Of a stretch of 64,000 bases of DNA, positions 61,035 to 64,000 are shown in pieces. The stretch comes from Coriaria nepalensis (lineage: Eukaryota > Streptophyta > Magnoliopsida > Cucurbitales > Coriariaceae), in NCBI GenBank assembly GCA_027186245.1, contig CP114481.1:43679501-43743500 (forward strand). The letters run 5' to 3'. Numbering within the stretch: the first letter of the stretch is position 1; each line of letters begins with the position of its first letter. The notes under the pieces are model-generated. The model did no database searches, was not told the origin of the DNA, and saw only the letters and a program-made list of their open reading frames with translations. Position numbers and translations under genes: made by a program.

Positions 61035-63465
61035 TTGAAATGACTCATTGAAATGATTTTAAAGTTTAACGAATGCACACTTTCCTTGCAATGATCATTT
61101 GCAAGTTATGCACAAAACTTGTGTTTGTAGTGCAAAAATAGAATTCGTTCGACTTGCTTTGAAATAAGTTATTGACTTGAAATGAGTCATTGAAATGATT
61201 TTAAGGTTTAACGAATGCACACTTTCCTTGTATTGATCATTTGCAAGTTATGCACAAAACTTGCATTTGTAGTGCAAAAATAGAGCTCGTTCGGATTACT
61301 TTGAAATAAGATATTGAGTGAAATGACTCATTGAAATGATTTTTAGGTTAAACGAATGCACACTTTCCTTGCATTGATCATTTGCAAGTGAGGCACAAAA
61401 CTTGCATTTGTAGTGCAAAAATAGAATTCGTTCGACTTGCTTTGAAATAAGTTATTGACTTGAAATGACTTATTGATATGATTTTAAGGTTAAACGAATG
61501 CACACCTTCCTTGCCTTGATCATTTGCAAGTTATGCACAAAAGTTGTGTTTGTAGTGAAAAAATAGAATTCTTTCGAATTGCCTTGAAAGAAGATATTGA
61601 GTTGAAATGACTCATTGAAATGATTTTAAGGTTAAACGAATGCACACTTTCCTTGCATTGATCATTTGCAAGTTATGCACAAAACTTGTGTTTGTGGTAC
61701 AAAAATAGAATGCGTTCGACTTGCTTTGAAATAAGTTATTGACTTGAAATGACTCATTGAAATGATTTTAAGGTTAAACGAATGCACACTTTCCTTGCAT
61801 TGATCATTTGCAAGTTATGCACAAAACTTGTGTTTGTAGTGCAAAAATAGAATTCGTTCGACTTGCTTTGAAATAAGTTATTGACTTGAAATGACTCATT
61901 GAAAAGATTTTAAGGTTCAACGAATGCACACTTTCCTTGCATTGATCATTTGCAAGTTATGCACAAAACTTTTGTTCGTAGTGCAAAAATAGAATTCGTT
62001 CGACTTGCTTTGAAATAAGTTATTGACTTGAAATAAGTTATTGACTTGAAATAACTCATTAAAATTATTTTAAGGTTAAACGAATGGACAATTTCCTTGC
62101 ATTGATCATTTGCAAGTTATGCACAAAACTTGTTATTGTAGTGCAAAATTAGAATGCGTTCGACTTGCTTTGAAAGAAGTTATTGACTTGAAATGACTCA
62201 TTGAAAAGATTTTAAGGTTAAACGAATGCACACTTTCCTTGCATTGATCATTTGCAAGTTATGCACAAAAGTTGTCTCTGTGGTGAAAAAATAGAATTCG
62301 TTCGACTTGCTTTGAAATAAGTTATTGACTTGAAATGACTCATTGAAAAGATTTTAAGGTTAAACGAATGCACACCTTCCTTGCATTGATCATTTGCAAG
62401 TTATGCACAAAAGTTGTGTTTGTAGTGAAAAAATAGAATTCTTTCGAATTGCCTTGAAAGAAGATATTGAGTTGAAATGACTCATTGAAATAATTTTAAG
62501 GTTAAACGAATGCACACTTTCCTTGCATTGATCATTTGCAAGTTATGCACAAAACTTGTGTTTGTGGTACAAAAATAGAATGCGTTCGACTTGCTTTGAA
62601 ATAAGTTATTGACTTGAAATGACTCATTGAAAAGATTTTAAGGTTAAACGAATGCACACCTTCCTTGCATTGATCATTTGCAAGTTATGCACAAAAGTTG
62701 TGTTTGTAGTGAAAAAATAGAATTCTTTCGAATTGCCTTGAAAGAAGATATTGAGTTGAAATGACTCATTGAATTGATTTTAAGGTTAAACGAATGCACA
62801 CTTTCCTTGCAATGATCATTTGCAAGTTATGCACAAAACTTGTGTTTGTAGTGCAGAAATAGAATGCGTTCGACTTGCTTTGAAATAAGTTATTGACTTG
62901 AAATGACTCATTGAAATGATTTTAAGGTTAAATGAATGCACACTTTCCTTGCATTGATCATTTGCAAGTTATGCACAAAACTTGTGTTTGTAGTGCAAAA
63001 ATAGAATTCGTTCGACTTGCTTTGAAATAAGTTATTGACTTGAAATGACTCATTGAAAAGATTTTAAGGTTCAACGAATGCACACTTTCCTTGCATTGAT
63101 CATTTGCAAGTTATGCACAAAACTTTTGTTCGTAGTGCAAAAATAGAATTCGTTCGACTTGCTTTGAAATAAGTTATTGACTTGAAATAACTCATTAAAA
63201 TTATTTTAAGGTTAAACGAATGGACAATTTCCTTGAATTGATCATTTGCAAGTTATGCACAAAACTTGTTATTGTAGTGCAAAATTAGAATGCGTTCGAC
63301 TTGCTTTGAAATAAGTTATTGACTTGAAATGACTCATTGAAATGATTTTAAGGTTAAACGAATGCACACTTTCCTTGCACTGATTATTTCCAAGTTATGC
63401 ACAAAACTTGTGTTTGTAGTGCAAACATAGAATTCGTTCGAGTGCCTTTGAAATAAGTTATTGAC
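61035..63465 (+). repeat. 17-monomer unit (2431 bp), tandem copy 2
   Basis: Directly follows copy 1. Base differences I noted, copy 1 against copy 2: 59849 A / 62280 G, 60343 A / 62774 T, 60805 C / 63236 A. The 18-bp internal duplication and the one-base loss are in both copies and so came before the duplication. The match ends at 63484, where an e-f-g-c-d series like that of 48.5 kb begins. Confidence 0.95.
62010..62045 (+). repeat. 18-bp direct duplication in a c monomer (copy 2)
   Basis: Same duplication as 59579-59614, offset by exactly 2431 bp. It was copied along with the 17-monomer unit. Confidence 0.95.
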
Positions 63466-64000
63466 TTGAAATGACTCATTGAAAAGATTTTAAGGTTCAA
63501 CGAATGCACACTTTCCTTGCATTGATCATTTGGAAGTTATGCACAAAACTTGTGTTTGTTGCGAAAAAATAGAATTCGTTCGACTTGCTTTGAAATAAGT
63601 TATTGACTTGAAATGAGTCATTGAAATGATTTTAAGGTTAAACGAATGCACACTTTCCTTGCATTGATCATTTGCAAGTTATGCACAAAAGTTGTGTCTG
63701 TGGTGAAAAAATAGAATTCGTTCGAATTGCTTTGAAATAAGTTATTGACTTGAAATGACTCATTGAAAAGATTTTAAGGTTCAACGAATGCACACTTTCC
63801 TTGCATTGATCATTTGCAAGTTATGCACAAAACTTTTGTTCGTAGTGCAAAAATAGAATTCGTTCGACTTGCTTTGAAATAAGTTATTGACTTGAAATAA
63901 CTCATTAAAATGATTTTAAGGTTAAACGAATGGACAATTTCCTTGCATTGATCATTTGCAAGTTATGCACAAAACTTGTTATTGTAGTGCAAAATTAGAA
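63466..64000 (+). repeat. Ordered-type segment at the window end: e f g c d
   Basis: After the d monomer at 63265 come e, f (TTGCGAAAAAA), g, c and d (63975), the same 5-monomer cycle as at 48472 and 49182. The window ends inside the last d monomer after 77 bp (its start is 63924). The array continues beyond the window. Confidence 0.9.

Larger units (their letters stand above)
13156..61288 (+). other. Ten GAGCTC (SacI) marker monomers
   Basis: A small monomer family has GAGCTC where most have GAATTC, with TTCGGATT after it. I located it at 13156, 14434, 16988, 24086, 28202, 33452, 37847, 42390, 58852 and 61283. Spacings are 1278, 2554, 7098, 4116, 5250, 4395, 4543, 16462 and 2431 bp. Most copies are preceded by CCTTGTATTGATC. 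They are natural landmarks for the block structure. Confidence 0.85.
1..64000 (+). repeat. 142-bp satellite DNA array, 450 complete head-to-tail monomers
   Basis: The unit starting at AAACGAATG recurs at 1, 143, 285, 427, 569 and so on to 63924. Phase changes only at 24 small indels, which sum to +23 and give exactly 450 full units plus 77 bp. The consensus is about 32% G+C (20 C and 25 G in 142). Most monomers carry GAATTC (EcoRI) at unit positions 75-80 and TGATCA (BclI) at 26-31. All copies are in one orientation with no foreign insert. Satellites with this monomer length are known as major satellites in tenebrionid beetles (Tenebrio molitor, Palorus ratzeburgii), so a beetle (peri)centromere is my best guess, but no alignment was possible. 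The array runs off both ends of the window. Confidence 0.98.

Noticed and set aside
1..64000. CRISPR array (regular repeats)
   Set aside because: There are no conserved short repeats separated by unrelated spacers. The entire 142-bp unit is conserved and no cas gene is present.
1..64000. Retroelement, DNA transposon or viral remnants
   Set aside because: Each stretch I read is accounted for by the 142-bp unit and its listed indels. No terminal repeats, poly-A tails, target duplications or coding motifs were found.
1..64000. tRNA, rRNA or other structured RNA genes
   Set aside because: No region departs from the satellite unit, and the short dyads in the monomer are too small to form such structures.

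Overview
The whole 64 kb window is one uninterrupted, head-to-tail satellite DNA array. The repeat unit is 142 bp, about 32% G+C. With position 1 taken as the monomer start, the window holds 450 complete monomers plus 77 bp of a 451st. This count is checked: every insertion and deletion I could find sums to +23 bases, exactly the phase shift between the first monomer start (1) and the last (63924). All monomers read in the same direction. I see no gene, RNA gene, transposable element, CRISPR array, inversion or non-satellite spacer. 142 is not a multiple of 3, so reading frames rotate at each monomer, and the longest open frames are chance products of 62-77 codons.

The window suggests pericentromeric or centromeric heterochromatin of a eukaryote, probably an insect. 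Satellites with 142-bp monomers are known in darkling beetles (Tenebrio molitor, where a 142-bp EcoRI satellite makes up a very large part of the genome, and Palorus ratzeburgii). Monomer length, A+T richness, an EcoRI site in most monomers and the lack of CpG depletion fit that group. I cannot align to a reference, so the species assignment is an inference.

Layout. 1-1442: an older-looking edge with alternating A/B monomers (284-bp dimers) and divergent monomers. 1443-5467: a 14-monomer (1988 bp) tandem duplication. 5468-7503: mixed monomers with an 18-bp internal duplication. 7504-11400: a 12-monomer (1704 bp) unit in two to three copies. 11401-17660: mosaic with 8-, 9-, 18-, 25- and 26-monomer echoes. 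17661-22300: a 6-monomer (852 bp) unit, first in clean tandem, then rearranged. 22986-32680: a 30/29-monomer (4258/4116 bp) unit with a partial third copy. 32681-37129: transitional mosaic. 37130-53900: monomer types in strict order (called a to i, x and y here), reshuffled in blocks. 53900-58603: imported older blocks. 58604-63484: a 17-monomer (2431 bp) tandem duplication in which I noted three base differences.

The biology here is array evolution. Unequal exchange at multiples of 142 bp copied multi-monomer blocks, and rare indels act as tracers of each copying event. Within the monomer I see an internal 18-bp subrepeat, several short dyad symmetries that differ between the two monomer classes, and a 9-bp bZIP/AP-1-like palindrome in most copies.
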